Shown: positions 11,128 through 19,320 of the stretch, one piece after another
How the letters are laid out: each line of letters begins with the position of its first letter
Position numbering within the stretch: the stretch's first letter is position 1
Assembly: GCF_030247195.1 (NCBI RefSeq)
Contig: NC_080672.1
Coordinates: 386,401,037-386,465,036, forward strand
Direction of reading: 5' to 3'
Source of the DNA: Topomyia yanbarensis
Lineage: Eukaryota; Arthropoda; Insecta; Diptera; Culicidae
Length of the DNA: 64,000 nt
Position numbers and translations under genes: made by a program
Notes under the pieces: generated by a model
The model's input: only the letters and a program-made list of their open reading frames with translations
Databases searched by the model: none
Told to the model about the DNA's origin: nothing

Positions 11128-11435
11128 GATGCTATTTTGATCGGCATGCAGTCATCTGGTATAATAAAACAAGATTGTTTATTGTATAGGGATTTTCAGC
11201 ATGATGGCTAAAGGTTTTTATACAACTGAGCATGTTGTTAGTTTTGTGAATGCTGTGTCGCAAGTTTGAAAGTGATCCGTGCGACTGCGCCAATTATGTA
11301 TGATCTCGCATTAGAGTCTTTTTAAACACACGTTTACATTTTTTCATGTTCAGTTGTAATAGGCGTCTGAATCCGTCACTTTTTATTGCGAGCACTGGTG
11401 AGTGTATTAGTTCTCTATTAACACATTACTCTGGT

Positions 11436-12137
11436 TCATCTCTGTGTTCTTTTTAAACACTTCACTAGTTTTCTTTGGTCACAAATAGCGTTCCAACCAC
11501 TTTTTTCACTCAACGGTTGAATCACATGATAAGTCGGCTTCTCTGACGCTAAGAAATTATGTTTAATAACATTATCAATACAAACAGGAACTTTGACGTT
11601 CTTCTTCGCATCATAGACGAAATCGTCAAGCTGATGCGTTATAAGCCCACTCCAATTGAGTGTAACATAATCAACGAGATTATCACTCGCTGATTCATCG
11701 TCTGGAGTATCGTCGCTATCATACACAGAATCGCGTCCCTGATCCGAGATGATTTCGACGACTTCCTTCTTCGGTTCTAGAGGATCCGCAAACAAGGTGC
11801 CCACCCTTGCATCACATGTTTCATCGTTAATGGTCAATGTTACTCTATCGAGTATGATTCTAGGAGAAATAAATCCCCTATCCACAATCGACTCGAAGCG
11901 CCCTTCAGAGAAGAGCAAATCAGAGTCAATACGAAGTCTACTTTCTGGTAGTCTAAAATACTTATCAGATCCAATGATCCGATATCCTTTATTGAAAACA
12001 CGCATCTCAGTGACCTTAGCCGCCCCCGAGATGAACGTCTCAAATAAGCTGCCAATTGACATGGTATATGTGTTGAGGATGACGAACTGGTCTTTACCAT
12101 CGACATTCCTCGTCAGTAGTACTCGGGCCGTAAACAC
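11436..12137 (-). CDS. Orphan ORF of the tRNA-Arg LTR unit, copy 2 (233 codons)
   Basis: The encoded protein is identical to the frame at 9422-10123, and the whole 2014-bp unit is duplicated with very few differences (one visible just upstream at 10134 versus 12148). It is therefore a recent tandem duplication or an assembly duplication. Function unknown; features are as described for copy 1, including the missing initiating ATG and the 65-residue deletion relative to 41066-41962. Confidence 0.6.
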   Translation of the reverse strand: MFTARVLLTRNVDGKDQFVILNTYTMSIGSLFETFISGAAKVTEMRVFNKGYRIIGSDKYFRLPESRLRIDSDLLFSEGRFESIVDRGFISPRIILDRVTLTINDETCDARVGTLFADPLEPKKEVVEIISDQGRDSVYDSDDTPDDESASDNLVDYVTLNWSGLITHQLDDFVYDAKKNVKVPVCIDNVIKHNFLASEKPTYHVIQPLSEKSGWNAICDQRKLVKCLKRTQR

Positions 12138-12674
12138 GGTTACTTTCCGCTGTCACCATAATGTATAGTCAACTCTTCCGGGCGGACAATACTTACGTTA
12201 CATCAACTAGTCACGTTCAGATGGCACTGTAGGCGCTAAGCGGAACGAACGTGTCTATTTTTAGCGGTTTGATTCACGCTTGGCAAAGTTATTGGAGTGC
12301 GACGATGAAATCACTACGTGAAATCTCACTATTCTCGCGGTATTTTAGCCTACTAATACATAACTCAACAGGGAAAACAATCTACTAAACGATTAACTTC
12401 GATTTCCTGTTATATGTACTGTATGTCCCGCTTTGATCAATATTAGGTAAACACAACGACACATCCAAGCGTTGAACTTTGAAATTTGTACTCGATATTA
12501 TTCGGTTGCACTTGTCACGGTCGCCATTTACTGGTATATGGTTTTCATTGTTTGAAATTAGCCATTTACTGGTATATGGTTTTCATTGTTTGAAATTAGT
12601 ATAGTAAAGATGAAACATTCCTCGAAAAATGTGTACTACACGGTATATTAGAACTTGGTTTTCTTTGTTTGATT

Positions 12675-12689
12675 CTGTCACGGTCGCCA
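12675..12689 (-). promoter_or_regulatory. tRNA-Arg PBS
   Basis: Minus-strand TGGCGACCGTGACAG bordering the LTR-like block that starts at 12690. The near-identity of the 2014-bp duplication ends just beyond, near 12705. Confidence 0.75.
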
Positions 12690-13095
12690 TGAGCTATTCC
12701 TGTTTTTCTTGATTACTTTGCGTTATCCTAGATTTGTACCGTCCAGTGTTCAAACAAGAATGCTTTATTGGATCGGACTTTATGCGGTTGCGATACTTTA
12801 TGTGGTTAAATCAACTGGAATCCACCACAGATAGCCACCACCATGATTTCTATTAACAAGTTATAATCTCTGCTCACTTTTGTATCTCACCCATTGATAG
12901 ACTCTCGGTTGCAATCACACAGCTCTAATTCCCATCCTACGGCCGACAACGTGAACAACGGAACATTACCAAAACATCCGTGGAGTACGCACTAACATAA
13001 TACACGAAAAAACGATATAAATGTTAGCACTGTTCTGCTCATAAGTCTACCAGTTCGCGAACTACATCAACTAATTGTTCTAATTGATTAATTAT
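12690..13095 (-). repeat. LTR-like block A, copy 4 (no hairpin)
   Basis: Homologous to 8662-9113 but diverged, and without the inverted duplication near 12935. Past about 13095 it does not end like the other copies but continues into the 5' part of a small ORF (13039-13149), so this copy may represent an older arrangement. Confidence 0.65.
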
Positions 13096-13149
13096 GTTTA
13101 CTTGTGGGTCTCCACTCGTTGTGGTTTTCTTTGAGTTCTTGTTGCCCAT
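13039..13149 (-). CDS. Small MGNKNSKK-type ORF (36 codons), possibly N-myristoylated
   Basis: The ATG at 13149 follows a leader-like GTGACAGCGGAAAGT. The peptide starts MGNKNSKK, fitting the N-myristoylation pattern M-G-x-x-x-S-K, then has GDPQVNIINQ and a short hydrophobic/acidic end VVRELVDL. The stop is at 13039-13041. The C-terminal coding part is embedded in the LTR-like block. A broken relative lies at about 42860-42895 (GDPQVN recognisable). It may belong with the MGWF ORFs elsewhere in this window, but similarity is only in layout. Function unknown. Confidence 0.45.
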   Translation of the reverse strand: MGNKNSKKTTTSGDPQVNIINQLEQLVDVVRELVDL

Positions 13150-13525
13150 ACTTTCCGCTGTCACCTTAATGTATAGCCAACTCTTCCGGGCGGACAATAC
13201 TTACGTTACATCAACTAGTCACGTTCAGATGGCACTGTAGGCGCTAAGCGGAACGAACGTGTCTATTTTTAGCGGTTTGATTCACGCTTGGCAAAGTTAT
13301 TGGAGTGCGAAGATGAAATAACTATGTTAAATCTCACTATTCTCGCGGTATTTTAGTCTGCTAATACATACACATACGGTTGCACTTGTCACGGTCGCCC
13401 TTTATCGGTATATGGTTTTCATTGTTTGAAATTAGTATAGTAAAGATGAAACATCCCTCGAAAAATGTGTACTACAGGGTATATTAGAATTTGATTTTCT
13501 TTGTTTGATTCTGTCACGGTCGCCA
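13150..13525 (-). repeat. Leader of a shortened tRNA-Arg LTR unit, PBS at 13511-13525
   Basis: Homologous to 10124-10675 with a 40-60 bp deletion near 13370. It contains the second PBS-like motif at 13385-13399 (last base changed) and the main PBS at 13511-13525. The orphan ORF is absent from this unit. Confidence 0.6.
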
Positions 13526-13805
13526 TGAGCTATTCCTGTTTTTTCATGATTACTTTGCGTTATCCTAGATTTGTACCGTCCAGTGTTCAAACAAGAATGC
13601 TTTATTGGATCGGACTTTATGGGGTAGCGATGCTTTATGTGATTAAATCAACTGGAATCCACCACAGATAGCCACCACCATGATTTCTATTAACAAGTTA
13701 TAATCTCTGCTCACTTTATGTATCTCACCCATTCATAGACTCTCGGTTGCAATCACACAGCTCTAATTCCCATCCTACGGCCGACAACGTGGACAACGGA
13801 CCATT
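13526..13805 (-). repeat. LTR-like block A, copy 5, truncated
   Basis: Starts TGAGCTATTCC and follows the other copies until GACAACGGACCATTT, where it is cut. Beyond it, 13806-14021 is AT-rich sequence with ATATAAA phrases and no feature I recognise. Confidence 0.65.
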
Positions 13806-14029
13806 TATAAACACATTATAAACACATGATATCACGTCGCCATATAAAAGCCGGTTACAAGCCATATAAAGCCATTTACAATGTCGTGGTTACCAGATAA
13901 ATGAATGTGGTTCTTTTTAGTTATAAAAGCAACTGTCCGTTTATTTCATCAACTTAATCTACTTATACTAACTAATACATGTAAACCTTAAAGCTAATTT
14001 TCCTATCAGATAGTTAGGTTAATTCTAGC

Positions 14030-15182
14030 CAGCCCGGGGACAACTTGACAGATAGTGCTTGTTTCATATATGTACCACCGATTTGATGGTGGCGCTAGTA
14101 TGCCTTTTCTGTACGACTACCACGAACAACGACACGAAAAAGTTTCAAGAGAAAAGCGTGTTTCGTTACGTGTGTTATGAACGCCGTCAGTGCGGCTAGA
14201 ACAACATTTAGAAAAAGCGTATTCCAAAATGTGGATAAAGAAAAATATTATTAGAGAATAAATTTATCCCTGATTGGAAACCGTCAGCAAAGTTACATAA
14301 ATCTTATTATAGATTTAGCTGGAAGGTGTTTTTAGCAACCGGCTCTCTTCCTTCCTAAAAATGTTTTGGTTTTCTTGTTGTGTGAAGTTTGTAATCGGTA
14401 AATCATTGGTGTTATAAATGAAATATAAATGAAAAACTTTTTGGCCAATGAAAGTAAATCACTAAGCTTAACAATTCGTGAACATGCGACATCTTGTTTC
14501 AAGTTCATTAAGAACGTCAAGAATTCTAGCATTTTGATTGGGAGAATAAACAATATATGTAGGATTTTCTACACATTTAGCAAAATTGGTTTTGAATAAA
14601 ATTTGTGTGCTTTTATCAGAATTCTGGCATCAAACCAGTAGTGCTCGGTTTCAGCAAGAATGCTGCCAGGAATGTACAATTTTGTTCGACTTCGGCCAGA
14701 GTTTTGTTCGACTTTTGCAATAATTCTGTCCGGAAGATGTTGCGATGGTTTTGGTATGGATCCCTTCAGAATTATTCTGGCATTTTCCTCGGCTCTACCG
14801 GAGGATTTCATGCCTTAGGAGATGTTGATTAGTTTCGGAAGATTTTCGGAAATTCCAATATAAGTGGTAGTGGCTTGATTTTGAAAGTCATCTTCTTGTA
14901 TTTCCGAAAATCGATTTATTTTCTTTCGGATTTTTTAAATTCCAAATGGAATCTATGTTTCTGTTTAAGTATGGGGGAATGAGGGCAGTTTCTAATGTGA
15001 ACAGCGAAATAAATTTGATGAAAGAAATGCTTAAATTGATTATTTTTTAGATATGGAAAATAGTAAATGGGATGCGCCTTTTTCAAATTTTGCTCCATTC
15101 GAGCCGCCATGACATCACCAAATTACCACAAAATTTGCTTATGAGTTCAATATATGGGAGCTGTCAAGTTGTCCCCGGGCTG
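14030..15182. mobile_element. hAT-type non-autonomous DNA transposon
   Basis: Perfect 22-bp terminal inverted repeats (14030-14051 and 15161-15182, starting CAGCCCGGGGACAAC) are flanked by a perfect 8-bp direct repeat ATTCTAGC (14022-14029 and 15183-15190). An 8-bp target duplication with CAG-starting ends is the hallmark of hAT elements (family knowledge). Inside I see no transposase; the frames at 14332-14553 and 14569-14811 look random. A related end, AGCCCGGGGAC, followed by the same CCCATATATTGAA phrase occurs at about 62153-62205. Confidence 0.88.
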
Positions 15183-15190
15183 ATTCTAGC

Positions 15191-15625
15191 GGGCGGGGCT
15201 TCGAAAGCTCACCATGATTGTTTCTTACGTCTAAAGTTACTGCTATGGCTGTTTCGCCAGTGTGCGTATTTGTTTATCAAACAGGAGGGGCTAAGTCGAA
15301 TAGTCAATTCTCTCGCGATCGGATTATTTTCTCTCTTTTCTTTACTTCGGTATTTTGAGCTGTTCTAACTGTCTCTATGTGTGTCAATGCTATGTTTGTT
15401 GACATTCGCTGGCATTTGGCTTTGCTTGCAGAAGGCATGGTTTATTACGGTCAATGGTTTGAGGTTTCGTTCTTGTTTTTGGGCTCAAGTTTGTGTTGAT
15501 TTATTGTGTGCTAGAAACGTGGGTAAGTTTGTTTCTATGGCTATTCTATTCTATGGCGTCGTAGGTTGGGTTCGATTACTATTATGTTTGGGGTATGGTA
15601 GGTATTGGTATAGTACAGGTATAGT
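15191..15625. other. Unassigned sequence, T/G-rich
   Basis: No boundaries or recognisable coding sequence. The plus-strand frame at 15381-15650 is hydrophobic because the region is T-rich, so I do not call it. Confidence 0.3.
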
Positions 15626-16250
15626 ACACTTGCATCTGAAATTCTTATAAATTTGCTTTATTTTTACTGTGTACCATGTCCGCTGTTGATTCAGATCGGT
15701 ATCGGCATGTTTCGAGTGTTCTTCGCAGGAGATAAGTGTTTGCTCGTACTGTGGTACAAAGTTATAAGGGACATATAGAGGATATCACGACTTACGAAGT
15801 TACGAAACGACTGTAGTATTCGTTTTCTGATTTTGCTTTTAAAACTCAGCTTTCGTCTTTTGTTTTTGGTTTATAAAACACCCACTTTCTGTTCTTTATA
15901 ACCTGCATCTGAAATTTGTTTAAAATTGGGGCCCTATTCTCACAGTCACGTCACCTAGTGACTAGAAAAAAATTTCCTTCTAGTCACTAGGTGACGTGAC
16001 TGTGAGAATAGGGCCATTGTTGTATTTTTACTGTATACCGTGTCCGTTGTTGATTCAGATCAGCATCGGCATTCGGCCAATGTGTTGTGATCGCCATCCT
16101 AAATTTTGCTAAATATGTGACTATACTGTGCAACGTGTTCGTCATTGATCTAGATCAGCATCGACATGTTTCGAGTGTCCATCGCGGGAGATAAGTGATT
16201 GCTCGATGTGTGCTACAAAGTTATAAGAAAAATATAGGGGTAATCACGAC
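15626..16250 (+). repeat. 277-bp satellite monomers, diverged, interrupted by a MITE
   Basis: One monomer (landmark GATAAG at 15731) runs to about 15928. The palindromic element 15929-16015 interrupts it. It resumes at TTGTATTTTTACTG and ends with a second core at 16150-16255 of the variant type (GATAAG at 16190, TATAGGGGTAATCACG), the form used by the ~645-bp repeats. Confidence 0.75.
15929..16015. mobile_element. Palindromic MITE (hairpin element)
   Basis: The arms 15929-15966 and 15978-16015 are perfect or nearly perfect inverted copies (GGCCCTATTCTCACAGTCAC...), with a short A/T-rich centre. Flanks share ATTG on both sides, a possible target duplication. It is non-coding and inserted into a satellite monomer. 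Confidence 0.85.
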
Positions 16251-16254
16251 TTAC

Positions 16255-16500
16255 GAACTGTTGCAGTTCGATGGTGGCGCGCATCCTTTTTTTAGGCCCT
16301 CCAATGCGGATGTTTGTGTGCTGAGAACGGGCATTTCGATTGTTTTGAAAACGCTACGATTAAGCGCTTTTCGTTTGTTCGTGGTAACATTGGGGTGGGG
16401 TGGTGCTTTACTTTGTGTCACACCAATTACAAAAATATCCCACCGCTGTCACCACATGAAACCGCAGTCGCTCACCATTTATGTATATTATCATTTATTT
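16255..16500 (-). repeat. Copy of the leader upstream of the MWPF small ORF
   Basis: About 190 bp are homologous to 59115-59300 and partly to 37760-37830 (ACGATTAAGCGCTTTTCG, TGGTGCTTTACTTTGTG). In those places it lies directly upstream, on the minus strand, of a small ORF starting MWPFGDDV. Here the ORF itself is replaced by the satellite core. Confidence 0.6.
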
Positions 16501-16508
16501 TCGTTTTA

Positions 16509-17909
16509 TCAAACATGAATGAATCTTGCGTGAATAAGTCCCATCATTGCAAACAGGTCTTGTTTACTTAAACTGTTAATCCTACCAACCACTAACATAA
16601 AATTAATAAACGCATCCATAATATAATTTTTTCCACTACCTGGATCACCCCTAATATATAAAGTATTTTGTTTTGGTCTTTTCATATTTAAAATATCGTA
16701 CACATCTTTGAGGAATTTCTCACAATCATTAAATTGGGCTATTATAATTCGTTCCAAATATTTTGTTGAAATTTCCAAACTATAATACACATCACTACAC
16801 CTTTCAAGAGCAATGAATAAAGGCCATTCTTGTTGAGCTTCATAATATTCAATAAAATCTTCTATTTTAAAATCTAAAAATTTTTCTTTACACGTATTGA
16901 CAGCTGCATCGAAGCTTTTATTTTTTTGCTTAAAGTTAACCAATATCGGATGATTACGCCATTTTTTCAATTTCGCACAATTAGAAAATGGAGTACAATT
17001 GTATTTCAATATTTCTTCTACTAAAATTTGCTGTAATTTCATTTCTTTTAGTGTTTCTTTAGAACACAATTCTAATATATTATTACCTAACTCTTGCTCT
17101 TCGAGTGTGAGGTTTCTAGGCCGACCCAATACTTGGTCGACTTTACTGCGTTTACCGTGAGATTGTTGGCCACATGCTCTAACGGAGTCACCATCCGAGT
17201 TATTTTGCCTTTTTCCTCTAGAGGAACTAACCGATTCTTCTCGTGTAATGATTTCGCCATATCGTTCGTAGACGTCACAATTGTGCCACGAGTGCTCGCC
17301 AGTTTCCACCTCTCCATCGGGCCTGCTTCCATATATGCTTTCGGATCCGAGTAAATCTTGAACTCGATTACCTGAGACTTCGAAGACGGTTTCACCGTCC
17401 CTTTGTACGAATACTGGGAACCTCCATTCTTTACGTAGATAGAGCAGGATATTTTGCCAGTGTTCCGAGGTGAATTGAGACAACGGAAGAAAAGGTCCTC
17501 TTCGTCGGAGTCGCTTGAGTCCCTGGATCCATGTGCAGCGGCATTGGCTAGAGGTGAAGGTGCACGTATGGTAGATGTGCGCATGGCCTTCGGCGTAGAT
17601 GGTACATCCTGGTCCGAGTCGACTTCCGAGTCCAGAACAACACTCGCAGCTGGCTCCGGTGATACAGCTCGCCGTTTCCGCATGGAAGCCGATGACGACG
17701 CTTTTTCTACCAGTCCTCTCCCGCTTTGCGGCTTGAGCAACTGTAAGAAGTCCTTGTAGGTCAGTAGAGACCACGACGTCCCGAACCCATCGATAATTAG
17801 GTTCGCCATCTGAAGGCCGTCCGGTTGGTCCTCTGCCAATTCCACGAACTCCGAACAGGCTTTCAAGCCGGTTAGCAAATCCTGCACTTTCGACCACATC
17901 GCTCGGCAA
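16509..17909 (-). pseudogene. NS1-like: Densovirus-like NS1 (HUH nickase + SF3 helicase), truncated endogenous copy
   Basis: Parvoviral NS1 nicks viral DNA and unwinds it during rolling-hairpin replication. The 466-codon frame carries a histidine-hydrophobic-histidine nickase motif HAHIYHTC (residues about 109-116) followed by a CRC pair, a middle region rich in Asn/Lys/Glu, and a Walker A loop GDPGSGKN (residues about 421-428) in the context expected for parvoviral superfamily 3 helicases. The frame ends shortly after Walker A at 16509, so Walker B and the rest of the helicase are missing; insect densovirus NS1 is usually well over 500 residues. The first listed codon is TTG, and the frame is open up to a TGA near 17945 with no ATG. 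A second frame overlaps the N-terminal half, as in densoviruses. It joins repeat DNA directly on the left. Confidence 0.8.
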
Positions 17910-18058
17910 CGCGCTTTTGTCAATTTGCTCAGCTATTCGATTAGTGGCTCAAATAACTTTTTTTCAACAATGTGTTCCGCTACTCGATGAATACTGAATT
18001 CTGGCTCGTACGCAAAGGGAGCTAAGTTTTTGAAAATTGTATTGATATTGCAAGCCAT
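17087..18058 (-). pseudogene. NS2-like: Densovirus NS2-like overlapping frame
   Basis: This frame overlaps the NS1-like frame in a different register. It is open for 278 codons (17087-17923), and extends upstream to an ATG at 18058 (MACNINTIF) except for one in-frame TAG near 17931; a second ATG lies at 17899. The residues form a plausible protein: an N-terminal helical part (LLTGLKACSEFVELAED), an acidic/Ser-rich linker (DSSDSDEEDLFF) and a basic end. Known densoviruses encode an NS2 of about 275 residues overlapping NS1 with a nearly shared start (family knowledge), which is why I choose this call. The similarity is positional; I cannot match residues. Confidence 0.55.
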
Positions 18059-18560
18059 AACTGCAAACACTTACTACGAAGTAAATCGATTTATAAACAC
18101 GAACTGTGCACTGCTCAACAAGTAATCGCTAACTGGTAACTTGTCGATAAAGGCTATCAGACACTCTTCGTTAACGTATTTCACCGTGAAATTATTACGT
18201 AACTATTAGTTCTAGGAATTTCTTCTCGCCACATACAGTCACTGGCGAGGAACTAACTAACTACTGACCCTACTTTGCGCGGAGCTCGGGTCACTAACTA
18301 CTTCATGACTGAACTGCCCAAACTTGACCCAAAAGCCTTTTTAACAACTCTTTTTTCTTTGCCAATAATAATGTTTTTGTATATTTTCTATAAGGAGCCT
18401 TTCTAAAATTAGCTTCTATTCATTTAAGGGTATTTAAATTTTCGTGAATTTTGTCCACTCATGGCTCTTTGTTATTTATCTATTCGTGGATTATATGGAT
18501 TTTATAATTCGAAATATTTTGGATCTGGGTAGAATCATTTTTTATTGAAATATCTCTTAT
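18059..18560. other. Upstream flank of the NS1/NS2 relic
   Basis: This could contain the remnant viral promoter or terminal repeat. The stretch around 18225-18255 (TTCTCGCCA...TGGCGAGGAA) can fold into a short hairpin. CACTAACTA-type phrases (18265-18310) resemble the LTR-like repeat at 43500-43800. Nothing here is decisive. Confidence 0.3.
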
Positions 18561-18752
18561 TTAGTTTTGTTGCTATCGTATTGTGGTACAAAGTTACAAG
18601 CGTATTCATCATGTAGAGAATGTTTTCGGTTCTCTCAATCTAACAACTTGATAAACACTTCACTTCAAAGCTTGGAAAGCGTATTTACCATGTACAGAAT
18701 GTTGTTCGGTCCTATCAGACTAAGTGTTGAGTTTTTGCATTGCAGATTATAG

Positions 18753-18767
18753 TATTCACGGTCGCCA
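18753..18767 (-). promoter_or_regulatory. Degenerate tRNA-Arg PBS
   Basis: Minus-strand TGGCGACCGTGAATA, of which the first 12 bases match. The preceding 18575-18660 carries a partial satellite core (GTATTGTGGTACAAAGTTAC). Confidence 0.5.
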
Positions 18768-18799
18768 TAATATTAAAGTCTCCATGATAATGATACGAT

Positions 18800-19320
18800 T
18801 CTATATACATAAGGATGGGAGGAGTCAGTTACAATTCCATAGTACATAACTATGTACGGTAAGCGTAAGAGGGAAAACAAATTGCGGATGAATAATGAGT
18901 GCTTCGGTTGCGACCGGTGCTTGTTTGTTACACAAGGCTGTTTATTTGTCGCCTTAGCATAATAATGACCTAGTGAGAATGTTGCTATAACAAGTGGTGT
19001 GACCCAGAATGGTTTAACCGGAATGCGCCCATCTGGTTGCGCAAGTTGGATTTGAAAACGATCGTTCGAGTGATTTACGATCTGTGGGAAAATTTGAGTG
19101 TGGCTTCGTTTCAAGTGGCCTGACTGAAGGATATGTTAGGTTTGGGTTTTATGACCTGTAACCTGAGAAGGATTCACATTGGTACATGTAGGCATTGCTT
19201 TTTTATGACTTGTGATTTGAGAAGGATTTGTTTTGGTTCAAGAGCATTTTGACTGGTGAGAATATTTTGTGAAGTAAATTTAGGGTTGGTTTTGTTCGTC
19301 TTAAAGTAAGTCCGTTACAG
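18800..19320. repeat. Dispersed repeat D, copy 1
   Basis: About 500 bp homologous to 57010-57445, including GGGAGGAGTCAGTTACAA, AATGACCTAGTGAGAATG and the end GTAAGTCCGTTACA. The second copy is a clean nested insertion at 56881-57445. No coding sequence is seen; the minus-strand frame 18773-19114 is not preserved in copy 2. Confidence 0.75.

Noticed and set aside
16195..16571. Plus-strand frames of 85-107 codons
   Set aside because: They start inside the satellite core or overlap the end of the NS1 relic; no shared peptide beyond repeat homology.
17094..17759. Plus-strand frames opposite the NS1/NS2 relic
   Set aside because: Antisense to two overlapping minus-strand frames that carry recognisable motifs.
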